Shown piece after piece: positions 24,746-33,279 of a stretch of DNA of 64,000 nt. The notes beneath the pieces were generated by a model that did no database searches, had not been told where the DNA came from, and saw only the letters and a list, made by a program, of their open reading frames with translations. The translations under genes and the position numbers were made by a program. Numbering within the stretch: position 1 is the stretch's first letter; each line of letters opens with the position of its first letter. Source of the DNA: Halorubrum ezzemoulense DSM 17463 (GTDB taxonomy: Archaea > Halobacteriota > Halobacteria > Halobacteriales > Haloferacaceae); the NCBI RefSeq assembly GCF_002114285.1, contig NZ_NEDJ01000005.1, forward strand, positions 30,047 through 94,046. Reading direction: 5' to 3'.

Positions 24746-25129
24746 CTACCCGTCGCCGCCCGACCGCCGCCCGCCCCACACGCGCTTGTCGACGAGCGCG
24801 ACCGTCATCGGGCGGTCGACCGCGATCTGACAGGAGAGCCGCGGGTAGCCGAACCGGTCGGCGAGGCGGTCGTGCCACTGGTCGGCCGGCGGCCCCTCTC
24901 GGACGCGGACGCCGCAGGTGGCGCAGATCCCCCGCCCCCCGCAGTTGAGCCGGCGCGTCGCGGACGCGTACGGCGACAGGCCGGCGTCGAGCATGACCCG
25001 CCGGAGGTTGCGACCGCGCTCCACGGCGAGTTCGACGCGGTCGTCGCCGTCGACGACGACGAGCGGGACCGTCTCGGACCCGCTCCCTGACCGTCCGCCG
25101 GCGTCCTCGTCGGGTTCGTCCTCGGTCAT
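24746..25129 (-). CDS. 2Fe-2S ferredoxin domain protein
   Basis: 127 residues. The plant-type ferredoxin cluster motif is present: CGGRGICATC (C-x5-C-x2-C near 58-67) with the fourth cysteine in RLSCQIAV near 100. The ferredoxin fold begins at LVVVDGDDRVELAVERG after an acidic N-terminal tail. The frame is open upstream to 25156; MTEDEPDEDA at 25129 is the natural start. It carries electrons for an unknown partner and is divergent from birA by 77 bases. Confidence 0.88.
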   Translation of the reverse strand: MTEDEPDEDAGGRSGSGSETVPLVVVDGDDRVELAVERGRNLRRVMLDAGLSPYASATRRLNCGGRGICATCGVRVREGPPADQWHDRLADRFGYPRLSCQIAVDRPMTVALVDKRVWGGRRSGGDG

Positions 25130-25206
25130 CGGCGTCCCTTCGCGCGCCGCACACAAAGCGTCCCGGACCCGGAACGGCTTTCGGCCCGGGCGTCGGAACG
25201 GGCGAC

Positions 25207-26196
25207 ATGGACACGCGGCGCGCGCTGCTCGACGCCCTCGCTGCCGACGACGGCCCCGTCTCCGGGCCCGCCCTCGCTGAGTCGCTCGGCGTCTCTCGGG
25301 CGGCCGTCTGGAAGGCGGTCGAGGGGCTCCGCGAGGACGGGTTCGCGGTCAAGTCGACCGCGGCGGGGTACGTCGCCCCCGACGAGCCGGGGTACTCCGG
25401 ACCGGGGATCGCGTTCGGCCTCGACGCACCCTACTCCGTGGAGTATCACGACCGGATCGCGTCGACGAACGAGCGGGCCCGGGAGCTCGCGGTAGAAGGG
25501 GAGACCGACGTCGCCGTAGTCGCCGACGAACAGACCGGGAGCCGCGGCCGACTCGACCGCGAGTGGGTCGCGCCGAGCGGCGGGGTCTGGCTGTCGGTCC
25601 TCACCCGGCCGGACGTGCCGACCGCGCGGGCGCCGCTCTTCACCCTCGCGGCCGCGGTGGCGACGACCGACGCCGCCCGCGAGGCCGGCGTGGACGCGCG
25701 GATCAAGTGGCCGAACGACGTGCTCGTCGGGGGTGACGGAAGCGGCTCCGAAGTGCCAGATCCCGCCGCCCCCGGCCGCGGCGGCCCGAAGCTGGCGGGG
25801 ATCTTGACGGAGATGGAGGGGGAGGCCGACCGGGTCGGCTGGCTCGTCGTCGGCGTCGGCGTCAACGCCAACCTCGACCCCGAGACGCTGCCCGCGGGCG
25901 CGACGTCGCTGTCGGCGGAGCGCGGCGGCCCGATCGACCGGCGGCGGTTCGCTGCGACGTTGCTCGAACGTTACGCGGAACTGACCGCCTCGCCCGGCGC
26001 GCTCGACGAGGTTCTCCCCGCGTGGCGCGAGCGGGCGAGCACGCTCGGGCGGCGCGTCCGGGTCGACACCGCCGAGGGGGTCGTGGAGGGCACCGCGGTC
26101 GACGTGACGGAGCCGGGTGCGCTCGTGGTCGACACCGACGAGGGCCGGCGGCGCGTCCACGCGGGCGACTGCGAACACCTCCGCGACGCGGCCTGA
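25207..26196 (+). CDS. birA: Biotin-[acetyl-CoA-carboxylase] ligase / biotin operon repressor
   Basis: 329 residues. An N-terminal helix-turn-helix (GPALAESLGVSRAAVWKAVEG) precedes the biotin-protein ligase core. Signatures are GSRGRLDREWVAPSGGVWLS, IKWPNDVLV and KLAGILTEMEGE, followed by the C-terminal SH3-like cap (VRVDTAEGVVEGTAVDV). It activates biotin to biotinyl-AMP and attaches it to carboxyl carrier proteins, and the HTH suggests it can also repress transcription. The stop codon sits inside a 19-base tandem duplication. Confidence 0.93.
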   Translation: MDTRRALLDALAADDGPVSGPALAESLGVSRAAVWKAVEGLREDGFAVKSTAAGYVAPDEPGYSGPGIAFGLDAPYSVEYHDRIASTNERARELAVEGETDVAVVADEQTGSRGRLDREWVAPSGGVWLSVLTRPDVPTARAPLFTLAAAVATTDAAREAGVDARIKWPNDVLVGGDGSGSEVPDPAAPGRGGPKLAGILTEMEGEADRVGWLVVGVGVNANLDPETLPAGATSLSAERGGPIDRRRFAATLLERYAELTASPGALDEVLPAWRERASTLGRRVRVDTAEGVVEGTAVDVTEPGALVVDTDEGRRRVHAGDCEHLRDAA

Positions 26197-26214
26197 CCTC
26201 CGCGACGCGGCCTG
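26177..26214 (+). repeat. 19-bp perfect tandem duplication across the birA stop
   Basis: ACCTCCGCGACGCGGCCTG occurs twice without spacer, 26177-26195 and 26196-26214. The TGA stop spans the junction, so the second copy is untranslated. This looks like a recent slippage duplication. Confidence 0.9.
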
Positions 26215-26240
26215 ACTCCCAGCCGACGCGCCGCGGCTCG

Positions 26241-26783
26241 CTACCCCGTCTCCGTCGCGTCGGAGACGGACCCGTCCGCGTCGGCCCCGGCGGCGCCCGT
26301 CTCGCCCGCGGTCGCGGTCTCGCCCGCGGTCGCCGCGTCCTCGTCGTCGCCGATCCGGACGGTCAACACCGGCACCGACGACCCCCGGACCACCTTCTCG
26401 GCGACGCTACCGAGGAGGAGGCGGTCGATCCCGCCGCGCCCGTGGGTCCCCATCACGACGAGGTCGCAGCCCGTCCGTTCGGCGTGGGTGATGATCTCGC
26501 GGCTCGGCGAGCCGTCGACGACGGACGTCTCGACGTCGACGCCGCGGTCGGCGGCGAGTTCGCACACCGTCTCGAGCGCCGCCTCGCCGTCGTCGTACAG
26601 CAGGTCGCCCACCCCCTCCCACGTCGTCTCCATCGGCATCCCGGCGTACCGCGCGGTGTCGACCACGTATATCGCGCGCACCGACGCCCCGTGGACCGCG
26701 GCGAGGTCGAGCGCGTGACACACCGCTAACTCCCCCTCCGAGGAGCCGTCGGTCGGGACCAGAATCCGGTCGTATAGGGGCAT
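26241..26783 (-). CDS. Universal stress protein (UspA family)
   Basis: 180 residues. It begins MPLYDRILVPTDGSSEGELA and has the ATP-binding pattern GTHGRGGIDRLLLGSVAEKVVRGS (G-x2-G-x9-G-S/T) near 125-150. The last ~35 residues are a Thr/Ala/Gly/Glu-rich, repetitive acidic tail (TAGETATAGETGAAG). USPs bind ATP and respond to stress or signalling. An ATG five codons upstream (26798) is possible, but the chosen start matches family members. Confidence 0.9.
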   Translation of the reverse strand: MPLYDRILVPTDGSSEGELAVCHALDLAAVHGASVRAIYVVDTARYAGMPMETTWEGVGDLLYDDGEAALETVCELAADRGVDVETSVVDGSPSREIITHAERTGCDLVVMGTHGRGGIDRLLLGSVAEKVVRGSSVPVLTVRIGDDEDAATAGETATAGETGAAGADADGSVSDATETG

Positions 26784-26873
26784 GTTCACGTGTAGCATGA
26801 CGACCGGGACGGATAACCCTTTGTTCTTGCCGGTTTCTCGCCGCCGTCCGGTGGCGTCCGGGCCGAGCGCGCG

Positions 26874-26880
26874 CTTATAC
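26874..26880 (+). promoter_or_regulatory. TATA box of the DUF5789-like gene
   Basis: CTTATAC lies 22-28 bases before the ATG at 26902, consistent with a leaderless mRNA and supporting that start over the upstream open frame. Confidence 0.6.
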
Positions 26881-26901
26881 TCTCTCGCACGACGGGTCGG
26901 T

Positions 26902-27159
26902 ATGTCCGACGAGATCAACCGCTCCCGCCCCGAATCGACGCTCGCCGACCGCGCGTACCCCGCCGACCGCGGAGCGCTCGCCGACTCGTTCGCAGGCACG
27001 ACGGTGTTGTTCGCCGACGGCGACGCCGACCTCGGCGACCTCCTGGCCGAGGTCGACCAGGCGAGGTTCGAGGGCGCCGCCGACGCGCACGCCGCGCTCC
27101 AGAACGTCCTCCCGATCGAGGCGCTCGGGGAGCCCGGGCAGTCCGACGGCGACGCGTAG
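26902..27159 (+). CDS. DUF5789-like small haloarchaeal protein
   Basis: 85 residues. The pattern TLADRAYPADRGALADSFAG followed by LADGDADLGDLLAEVD-type sequence and a C-terminal LPIEALGEPGQSDGD matches small haloarchaeal proteins I recall as DUF5789; function unknown. It is soluble and acidic, monocistronic, with its own promoter. Confidence 0.75.
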   Translation: MSDEINRSRPESTLADRAYPADRGALADSFAGTTVLFADGDADLGDLLAEVDQARFEGAADAHAALQNVLPIEALGEPGQSDGDA

Positions 27160-27266
27160 ATCGGGCCTCCCGCGACGGCTCGCGGCCGGGCCCCTCCCTC
27201 GTCACCGATCCCCACGCCACGGCGCGTCTCGCATCGCTTTTGCCGCCGCGCCGCGCAGCGGTGGTA

Positions 27267-28469
27267 ATGAGCTATCGGATCGGTCTCGTCGGCAAGCCCT
27301 CGGTGGGCAAGTCGACGTTCTTCAACGCCGCGACGATGAACGACGTACCGGAGGGGGCGTACCCGTTCACAACCATCGACCCGACCGTCGGCGAGGCGTA
27401 CGTCCGCGTCGACTGCGCCGCGCCCGAGTTCGACGAGACCTGTACGCCGAGCGTCGGCGTCTGCCGCGAGGGGACGCGGTTCGTCCCCGTGAAGCTGGTC
27501 GACGTGGCCGGGCTCGTCCCGGGCGCCCACGAGGGCCGCGGGCTCGGCAACCAGTTCCTCACCGACCTCAACGAGACCGACGTGCTGATCCACGTCGTCG
27601 ACTTCTCGGGGAAGACCGACATCGAGGGCGAGGCGACCGAGGGCCACGACCCCCGTGAGGACATCGACTTCTTAGAGGAGGAGCTCGACGCGTGGTACCT
27701 CGACGTGTTGGAGAAGGGCTTAGAGAAGTTCGAGACGCGGTATCACGGCGCGAACGCGGCCATCGAGGAGGAGCTCGCCGACCAGATGTCCGCGTTCGGC
27801 ATCGACAAGGACCGGATGAAGCGCGTCATCCTCGCCGAGGGGCTCGAACTCGATCCGGACACCTGGGACGAGACGGACAGAGTCGAACTGGCCCGCGAGA
27901 TCCGCAAGCGCACGAAGCCGATGGTGATCGCCGCCAACAAGATGGACACCCCCGAGGCGCAGGCGAACTGGGCGGAGATAACGACCGACCCCGACTACGA
28001 CCACCTCTCGTTCGTCCCCGCGAGCGCTCACGCGGAGAAGGCGCTGAAGAACGCCGACGACGCCGGCGTCGTCGACTACACGCCCGGCGACGACGCGTTC
28101 GAGGTCGTCGGCGACGTCTCCGGGGAGCAGAAGGCCGGCCTCGACCAGATCGCCGAGTTCGTCGACGAGTACGACGGCACGGGCGTCCAGGGCGCGCTCG
28201 AGTCCGCCGTCTTCGACGTGCTGGGCTGTATCGCCGTCTTCCCCGGCTCCGCGAACGGGCGCAAAGACGAGAAGGGAGTCTTCCGCGACTGCTTCATCCT
28301 CCCCGAGGGGTCGACGACGGAGGACTTCGCGTACCACATCCACTCGGACATCGGCGAGGGGCTGCTCCACGGCACCGACTGCCGGAGCGGCCGGCAGGTG
28401 GGCACCGACCGCGAGCTCTCCCACCGCGACGTGATCGAACTGGTCTCGACGAAGCAGGCCGCGCCGTAG
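27267..28469 (+). CDS. ychF: YchF-type Obg-family GTPase/ATPase
   Basis: 400 residues. Nucleotide motifs are GKPSVGKST (G1), DVAGLVPGAHEGRGLGNQF (G3 region, Obg-like) and NKMD (G4). The large helical insertion and the C-terminal TGS domain (FILPEGSTTEDFAYHIHSDI, near 340-400) give the archaeal YchF layout. The family associates with ribosomes and is redox-regulated. The start at 27267 follows a spacer lacking a ribosome binding site. Confidence 0.93.
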   Translation: MSYRIGLVGKPSVGKSTFFNAATMNDVPEGAYPFTTIDPTVGEAYVRVDCAAPEFDETCTPSVGVCREGTRFVPVKLVDVAGLVPGAHEGRGLGNQFLTDLNETDVLIHVVDFSGKTDIEGEATEGHDPREDIDFLEEELDAWYLDVLEKGLEKFETRYHGANAAIEEELADQMSAFGIDKDRMKRVILAEGLELDPDTWDETDRVELAREIRKRTKPMVIAANKMDTPEAQANWAEITTDPDYDHLSFVPASAHAEKALKNADDAGVVDYTPGDDAFEVVGDVSGEQKAGLDQIAEFVDEYDGTGVQGALESAVFDVLGCIAVFPGSANGRKDEKGVFRDCFILPEGSTTEDFAYHIHSDIGEGLLHGTDCRSGRQVGTDRELSHRDVIELVSTKQAAP

Positions 28470-28534
28470 CCGCTCCGACGAGGCCGCCGACCCCGCTGGC
28501 CGCTCTTCCGAACGACCTCTGTGCGTCCGGCCGG

Positions 28535-29731
28535 TCACGATACGATATCGCGGACCGCGTCGGGAACGTCGGCCCGGTCGACCTCCCGAACGGACGAGCC
28601 CTCGACCTCGGTCGCTCCGTACTTGTACCCCGACCCCGTCAGGATCGCGGCCACGTCGTCGTCGGGGCCGAACTCGCTCACCGCGGCGAGCTCTCGCACG
28701 GCGGCCGTCGCCACCGCGCACGACGGCTCGACGGAGACTCCGGCGTCGGCCGCGAGCCGGTCAGTCTCGGCCAGCATCGACTCCTCCGAGACGGAGACGA
28801 CGCCGCCGTCTGTCGCCCGGACGGCGGCCAGCGCGCGGTTCCCGCTCGGCGGGTCGGCGTTGTTGATCGAGACGGCCGCGGTCGGCTCGCCCGCGACGGG
28901 TTCGACGCGGGAGTCTCCCCGCCGGAACGCCCGCGCGATCGGGTCACAGCGGGCGGCCTGCGCGAGGTAGATCCGCGGGATCGACAGGAGCACTCCCGCC
29001 GCGTCCAGCTCTCGGAGCGCCTTCCAGACGCCGCTCGCCTGTCCGCCGCTGCTGACCGGCAGGACGATCGCGTCGGGCGCGTCGGGAGCGAACGCCTCGC
29101 AGATCTCGTACGCCACCGTCTTCTGGCCGGCGACCCGGAGCGGGGCGTCGGAGTTGAGGAAGGCGACCCCGAGGTCGTGGTCGAGCGTGTCCTCGTAGAG
29201 CCGCCCGTACTCCCCCCGGACCCGGAACAGGTGCGGGTCGTGCTGGGCGATCATCGCGAGCCGCGAGTCCGGCGTGTCCTCGGCGACGAGGATCGCGGCC
29301 TCCCGGTCCAGCGCCGCCGCGTGCGCGGCGACGCTCAGTGCCATGTTGCCGTGCGAGACCGTCCCGACCGGGCCGTCGATGCGGGCCATCCCGACGGCCG
29401 TCCCCCGGTCCTTGAAGCTCCCCGTCGGGTTGGTCCCCTCGACCTTGAGGTGGACCCGCGGCCCGTCCGCCGGCTCGATCGACGGCGCGCGGAACAGCGG
29501 CGTGCCCCCGGCGGCCGCGGCGAGGCCGCTCGGAACGGTCGCCGCGGGTAGGACGGGCTCGTACCGCCAGAGGGAGTCTCGCCCGAGCCGCACGCCACCG
29601 CCGCCGCTCGCCTCGGGCCACGAGAACCCGGTCCCGTGCGTGTCGAACCAGAGCGGCTCGCCGCACGCGCAGCGGGCCGCCTCGCCGGCGGGGTACGTCT
29701 CGCCGCAGTCGTAACAGACCAGTCGTTCCAT
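28535..29731 (-). CDS. Threonine synthase-like PLP enzyme
   Basis: 398 residues. It starts with a zinc-ribbon-like segment (CYDCGETYPAGEAARCACG) and then a fold-type II PLP domain. The PLP lysine lies in NPTGSFKDRGTAVGMARI, and the Gly-rich phosphate-binding loop is VLPVSSGGQASG. This is the architecture of archaeal threonine synthases, which convert O-phosphohomoserine to threonine. Haloarchaea commonly have several paralogues, so it may be a divergent copy. It is head-to-head with trpB, sharing a 112-base promoter region. Confidence 0.85.
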   Translation of the reverse strand: MERLVCYDCGETYPAGEAARCACGEPLWFDTHGTGFSWPEASGGGGVRLGRDSLWRYEPVLPAATVPSGLAAAAGGTPLFRAPSIEPADGPRVHLKVEGTNPTGSFKDRGTAVGMARIDGPVGTVSHGNMALSVAAHAAALDREAAILVAEDTPDSRLAMIAQHDPHLFRVRGEYGRLYEDTLDHDLGVAFLNSDAPLRVAGQKTVAYEICEAFAPDAPDAIVLPVSSGGQASGVWKALRELDAAGVLLSIPRIYLAQAARCDPIARAFRRGDSRVEPVAGEPTAAVSINNADPPSGNRALAAVRATDGGVVSVSEESMLAETDRLAADAGVSVEPSCAVATAAVRELAAVSEFGPDDDVAAILTGSGYKYGATEVEGSSVREVDRADVPDAVRDIVS

Positions 29732-29843
29732 ACGCCACGGTCTCGGTCGCGACACAAATCGTTGGTCACGGGCGGGCGCCGCGACCGCGGCAGCGCCCGG
29801 GGGTTCCCTCGTCTTTTTTGAGTCGCGGCCACACCGGTCACGC

Positions 29844-31007
29844 ATGGGTACGCCAGGCGAGTTCGGCGAGTTCGGCGGCCGACACGTCCCGGAACCGCTG
29901 GAGGAACCGTTGGCGGAGCTGGCGGCGGCCTACGAGGAGGCCGTCGCCGACGACGAGTTCATGGCGGAGTTCCGTGACCTGCTCGAACACTTCGCGGGGC
30001 GGCCGACGCCCGTCTTCTACGCGGAGACGCTCAGCGAGCGGTACGGCGCGGACATCTACCTCAAACACGAGGACCTCCTCCACGGCGGGGCGCACAAGCT
30101 CAACAACACGCTCGGGCAGGCGCTGCTGGCCAAGCGGGCCGGGAAGGACCGCCTGATCGCGGAGACCGGGGCGGGGCAGCACGGCACCGCGACGGCGATG
30201 GTCGGCGCCCTGCTGGACCTCGACACGACCGTGTACATGGGCCGGCACGACATGCAGCGACAGGAGATGAACGTGTTCCGGATGCGGCTCATGGGCGCGG
30301 ACGTGGAGCCGGTCGACCGCGGCAACGAGGGGCTCGCGGAGGCGGTCGACGCCGCGTTAGAGGACTTCGCCGAGAACGTCGACTCGACGCACTACCTCGT
30401 CGGCAGCGTCGTGGGGCCCGACCCGTTCCCGCGGATGGTCCGCGAGTTCCAGTCCGTCATCGGGACCGAGGCCCGCGAGCAGATCCAAGAGCGCCACGGC
30501 GACCTCCCCGACGCGTGCGTCGCCTGCGTGGGCGGCGGGTCGAACTCGATCGGCCTCTGGCACGCGTTCAAGGATGACGACGTGATGTTCTACGGCGCCG
30601 AGCCGGGCGGCACCGACGACGCGAACCACTCGGCCCCGCTCTCGAAGACGAAACAGGAGGAGCCGCGGATCTTCCAGGGGATGAAGACGAAGACGATCGG
30701 CGACGACACCGAGAACCACTCCGTCTCCGCCGGGCTCGACTACCCCGCCATCGGGCCGGAGCACGCCGCGCTCCAGGAGATGGGCCGCGCGGAGTACCAC
30801 GCGGTCTCCGACGACGAGGCGCTGGCCGCGTTCCGCGAACTGAGCGAGGCCGAGGGGATCATCCCGGCGCTGGAGCCGGCCCACGCCCTCGCGCTGACCG
30901 CCAAGCTCGCCGAGGAGGACCGACACGACACGCTGTTGGTCAACCTCTGCGGGCGCGGCGACAAGGACATGCAGACGGCGGCGGAGCACTTCGATCTCTC
31001 CGGGTGA
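29844..31007 (+). CDS. trpB: Tryptophan synthase beta chain
   Basis: 387 residues. The opening GEFGEFGGRHVPEPLEEPL and the PLP lysine motif HEDLLHGGAHKLNNTLGQAL are TrpB hallmarks, as are ETGAGQHG, the phosphate loop GGGSNSIGLW and the C-terminal LCGRGDKD. It belongs to the TrpB1 type. It condenses indole with serine to tryptophan. No trpA or other trp gene lies near, so this copy is outside any trp operon in the window. Divergent from the threonine-synthase-like gene. Confidence 0.92.
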   Translation: MGTPGEFGEFGGRHVPEPLEEPLAELAAAYEEAVADDEFMAEFRDLLEHFAGRPTPVFYAETLSERYGADIYLKHEDLLHGGAHKLNNTLGQALLAKRAGKDRLIAETGAGQHGTATAMVGALLDLDTTVYMGRHDMQRQEMNVFRMRLMGADVEPVDRGNEGLAEAVDAALEDFAENVDSTHYLVGSVVGPDPFPRMVREFQSVIGTEAREQIQERHGDLPDACVACVGGGSNSIGLWHAFKDDDVMFYGAEPGGTDDANHSAPLSKTKQEEPRIFQGMKTKTIGDDTENHSVSAGLDYPAIGPEHAALQEMGRAEYHAVSDDEALAAFRELSEAEGIIPALEPAHALALTAKLAEEDRHDTLLVNLCGRGDKDMQTAAEHFDLSG

Positions 31008-31062
31008 GGTCACCCCTCCGGGCGAGACTCTCCCGCCCGATTGACCCCTTCCGGCGCGGCGC

Positions 31063-31659
31063 TCAGAGCTCCTCCTCGAAGTGGACGAGTTCGTACGCGC
31101 CGGCGGTCGAGGTGTCCGTCCGCTCGTATCCCCGACTCGCGTAGAAGTCGAGCGCCGCGGGCTGGCGCGTCGAGGTCGTCGCGAGGAGCGTCTCGAACCC
31201 ACCGGAGGCCGCCCGCCGCTCCAGCTCGTCGAGCAGCGCCCGTCCGTAGCCGCGCCGCTGATACGGCGGCGCGACGCGCATCCGGTGGAGCTCCGCGGCG
31301 CCGGGGCGGTCGCGCTCGTCGCCGTGCCCGGCCTCGTTGGGCACGTAGCCGCCCATCGCGGCGAGCGTCCCGTCGTGGGTCGCCAGTTGGTCCGGGGCCC
31401 GTGACGCCGCCGAATCCACCGACTGCCGCTCCGGCGACGGATCGTCCGGCGACTGGTCGGCGTCGACGGCGTCGACGACGCCGACGACGAACGCGCCCCC
31501 CGCGTCGAGGTACGACGCCGCCACGGACCGCAGGTCGTCGGTGCCGGGGATGTCGGACGGGTCGACCCCGGTCTCCCGCATCGCCCACTCGTGAAGCGCC
31601 CACACGGCCGCGTCGTCCCGCGGGTCGTACGACCGGAGCGAGAGTTCGTTCGCGTCCAC
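31063..31659 (-). CDS. GNAT-family N-acetyltransferase
   Basis: 198 residues, starting at GTG. The acetyl-CoA-binding motif RRGYGRALLDELERRA (Q/R-x2-G-x-G/A) lies near 135-150, preceded by ELHRMRVAPPYQ. The substrate is unknown. An inserted acidic segment (about 75-105) interrupts the early fold. It converges on trpB. Confidence 0.88.
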   Translation of the reverse strand: MDANELSLRSYDPRDDAAVWALHEWAMRETGVDPSDIPGTDDLRSVAASYLDAGGAFVVGVVDAVDADQSPDDPSPERQSVDSAASRAPDQLATHDGTLAAMGGYVPNEAGHGDERDRPGAAELHRMRVAPPYQRRGYGRALLDELERRAASGGFETLLATTSTRQPAALDFYASRGYERTDTSTAGAYELVHFEEEL

Positions 31660-31778
31660 GACGAACCGTGACGGCGCGTCCGGCTTGAAGACACGGATCG
31701 CGGGGGGCGCGCTCGCTCTCTGAGCGTCGACGTTACCGCATATCCGCGCTCGACGCGTCCGCGCTCAGCGCGTCGACC

Positions 31779-32456
31779 CTACTCACCGCCAGCGATCTCT
31801 TCGAGGCGCTCCGTCCCGGCCTCGACGTGGCCCCCGTGGAAGCAGACCGTCTCCGCCACGTCCCGGTCGGCGAGGACCGCGACGCTCTCCAGCGCGGTGT
31901 CGAGGTCCGGGGTCATCTCCGGGCTGAGCCCGGCGAGTTCGCCGTCGGCGACGGTGAGCGCGTCGGCGCTGACGAGCAGCTCGGCGTCGGGGAAGTACGC
32001 CGACACGTGCCCCGGGCTGTGGCCGGGGGTCGGGACGACCTCCGTCGGACCGGCCGCCGTCGCGAACGTCTCGCCCCCGGTCAGGCGGACGTCGACAGTC
32101 GCCGGTTCGATCACCGTCGGCCGCTCCTCGCTCGACTTGACGAGCTCCTCGTCGCCCTCCAGGTACGGGGCCTCTGCCTCGTGGGCGAACACGGCGGCGC
32201 CGGTCCGGTCGACCACGGCCGCCAGACAGGCGGCGAGGTCGAGCTCCTAATGCGTGACGAGGACGCCCCGCGCGTCGTCGAGGGACAACCCCTTGTCCGC
32301 GAGCGCGTCTCCGAGGACGCCGACCTCGTCGGGCAGGCCAACGTCGATCAGGAGGAGTCCCTGCGGGGTCTCGACCGCGGTGGGAGTGAGTGTCGCTTCC
32401 CGGCCGTCCAGCGATACGTGTAGCGGGAGTGCGCGTACGCCCGGCGCGAGTTCCAT
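31779..32456 (-). pseudogene. MBL-fold metallo-hydrolase inactivated by an in-frame stop in the metal motif
   Basis: Two open pieces lie in the same frame: 69 residues (MELAPGVRALPLHVSLDG to GVLVTH) and, after a TAG at 32247-32249, the remainder (ELDLAACLAAVVDRTG to the C-terminus, with TPGHSPGHVSAYF and the late FHGGH). Read through, the product is 225 residues, the normal length. The usual metal motif H-x-[HD]-x-D-H is here H-stop-E-L-D-L: besides the stop, the final His of the motif is Leu and the Asp/His is Glu. Loss of function is therefore doubly supported. MBL hydrolases act on esters, lactones or glutathione thioesters. Confidence 0.85.
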
Positions 32457-32505
32457 GGCAGACGCTGGTCGCCGATCGAGTTCGAGCGGGCGAGCCTCGA
32501 CGGGC

Positions 32506-33117
32506 TCACTCGGGCGCCGGGAGCTCCTCGGCGACGTTCACGTCGTGTCCGGCGACGTACCCGTTCAGCTTGGCGGCGAGCGGCGACTCTCGCAGCTCGG
32601 CGCCGTCGTATCCGGCCGCGTCGAACGGCTCAATTAGTGACGAGGCGGACCTGAGCCTGTACTTCTGGTGGTAGTCCTCCGCGGGAGAGAACCGCGACAG
32701 CCGCTCGACGCGCGTGTCGATCCCGTCGGCGGTGAGTCCCCGCGCCGAGAGGAACTCGTCGAGGGCCTCCCGCTGGGCCGCGCGCTCGACGAGGACGACG
32801 TTCTGGTACTGCGTCTTCCGGGACTGCCGCCGCGGGTCGTGCGCCGCGAACACCCGTTCCAGCACATCCCGGTACGATATCGTTTCGGGGTCGAAATCGA
32901 CCTGAACCACCTCCGTGTGGTCGCCCAGCGAGTGGTACGTCGGGTCACGTTTGGTCCCACCCGCGTACCCCGCGCGGGTGCGGACGACGCCCTCCACCGC
33001 GCCGAACTGCGCGTCCGGGCCCCAGAAGCAGCCGACGCCGAACGTCGCCGTCTCGGTCTCGCCGGCGTCGGCCGCGCGGCGGTCGTACTCGCGTACCTGT
33101 GTCCGTGTGAGTTCCAT
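32506..33117 (-). CDS. msrA: Peptide-methionine (S)-S-oxide reductase
   Basis: 203 residues. The catalytic motif GVGCFWGPDAQFGAVEGV (nucleophilic Cys about 30) is present, along with the conserved GYAGGTKRDPTYHSLGDHTEVVQVDFDP-type substrate region starting near 49. It repairs oxidised methionine in proteins. The frame is open to 34161 through the neighbouring gene; MELTRTQVREYDRR at 33117 is the natural start. Divergent from the Gfo/Idh/MocA gene. Confidence 0.94.
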   Translation of the reverse strand: MELTRTQVREYDRRAADAGETETATFGVGCFWGPDAQFGAVEGVVRTRAGYAGGTKRDPTYHSLGDHTEVVQVDFDPETISYRDVLERVFAAHDPRRQSRKTQYQNVVLVERAAQREALDEFLSARGLTADGIDTRVERLSRFSPAEDYHQKYRLRSASSLIEPFDAAGYDGAELRESPLAAKLNGYVAGHDVNVAEELPAPE

Positions 33118-33279
33118 GGGTGCCACCTGTCTGTAGAGCCGCCGGAGCGCGGTTCGCGGGTCGGACCGCATCGCCCGTGTCTCGGGCTCGCAGACGGATA
33201 CATTGCGCGCCGCCCCACGTCGAGCGTCTCGTTCGGCCGGGACCCAAACCACTTGAGGTGGGGCCGCGTCGCGGCGGAC

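Noticed and set aside
32247..32249. In-frame TAG in the MBL gene as pyrrolysine
   Set aside because: No sign of pyrrolysine machinery in this window, the residue position is normally Gln or His, and neighbouring metal ligands are also lost.
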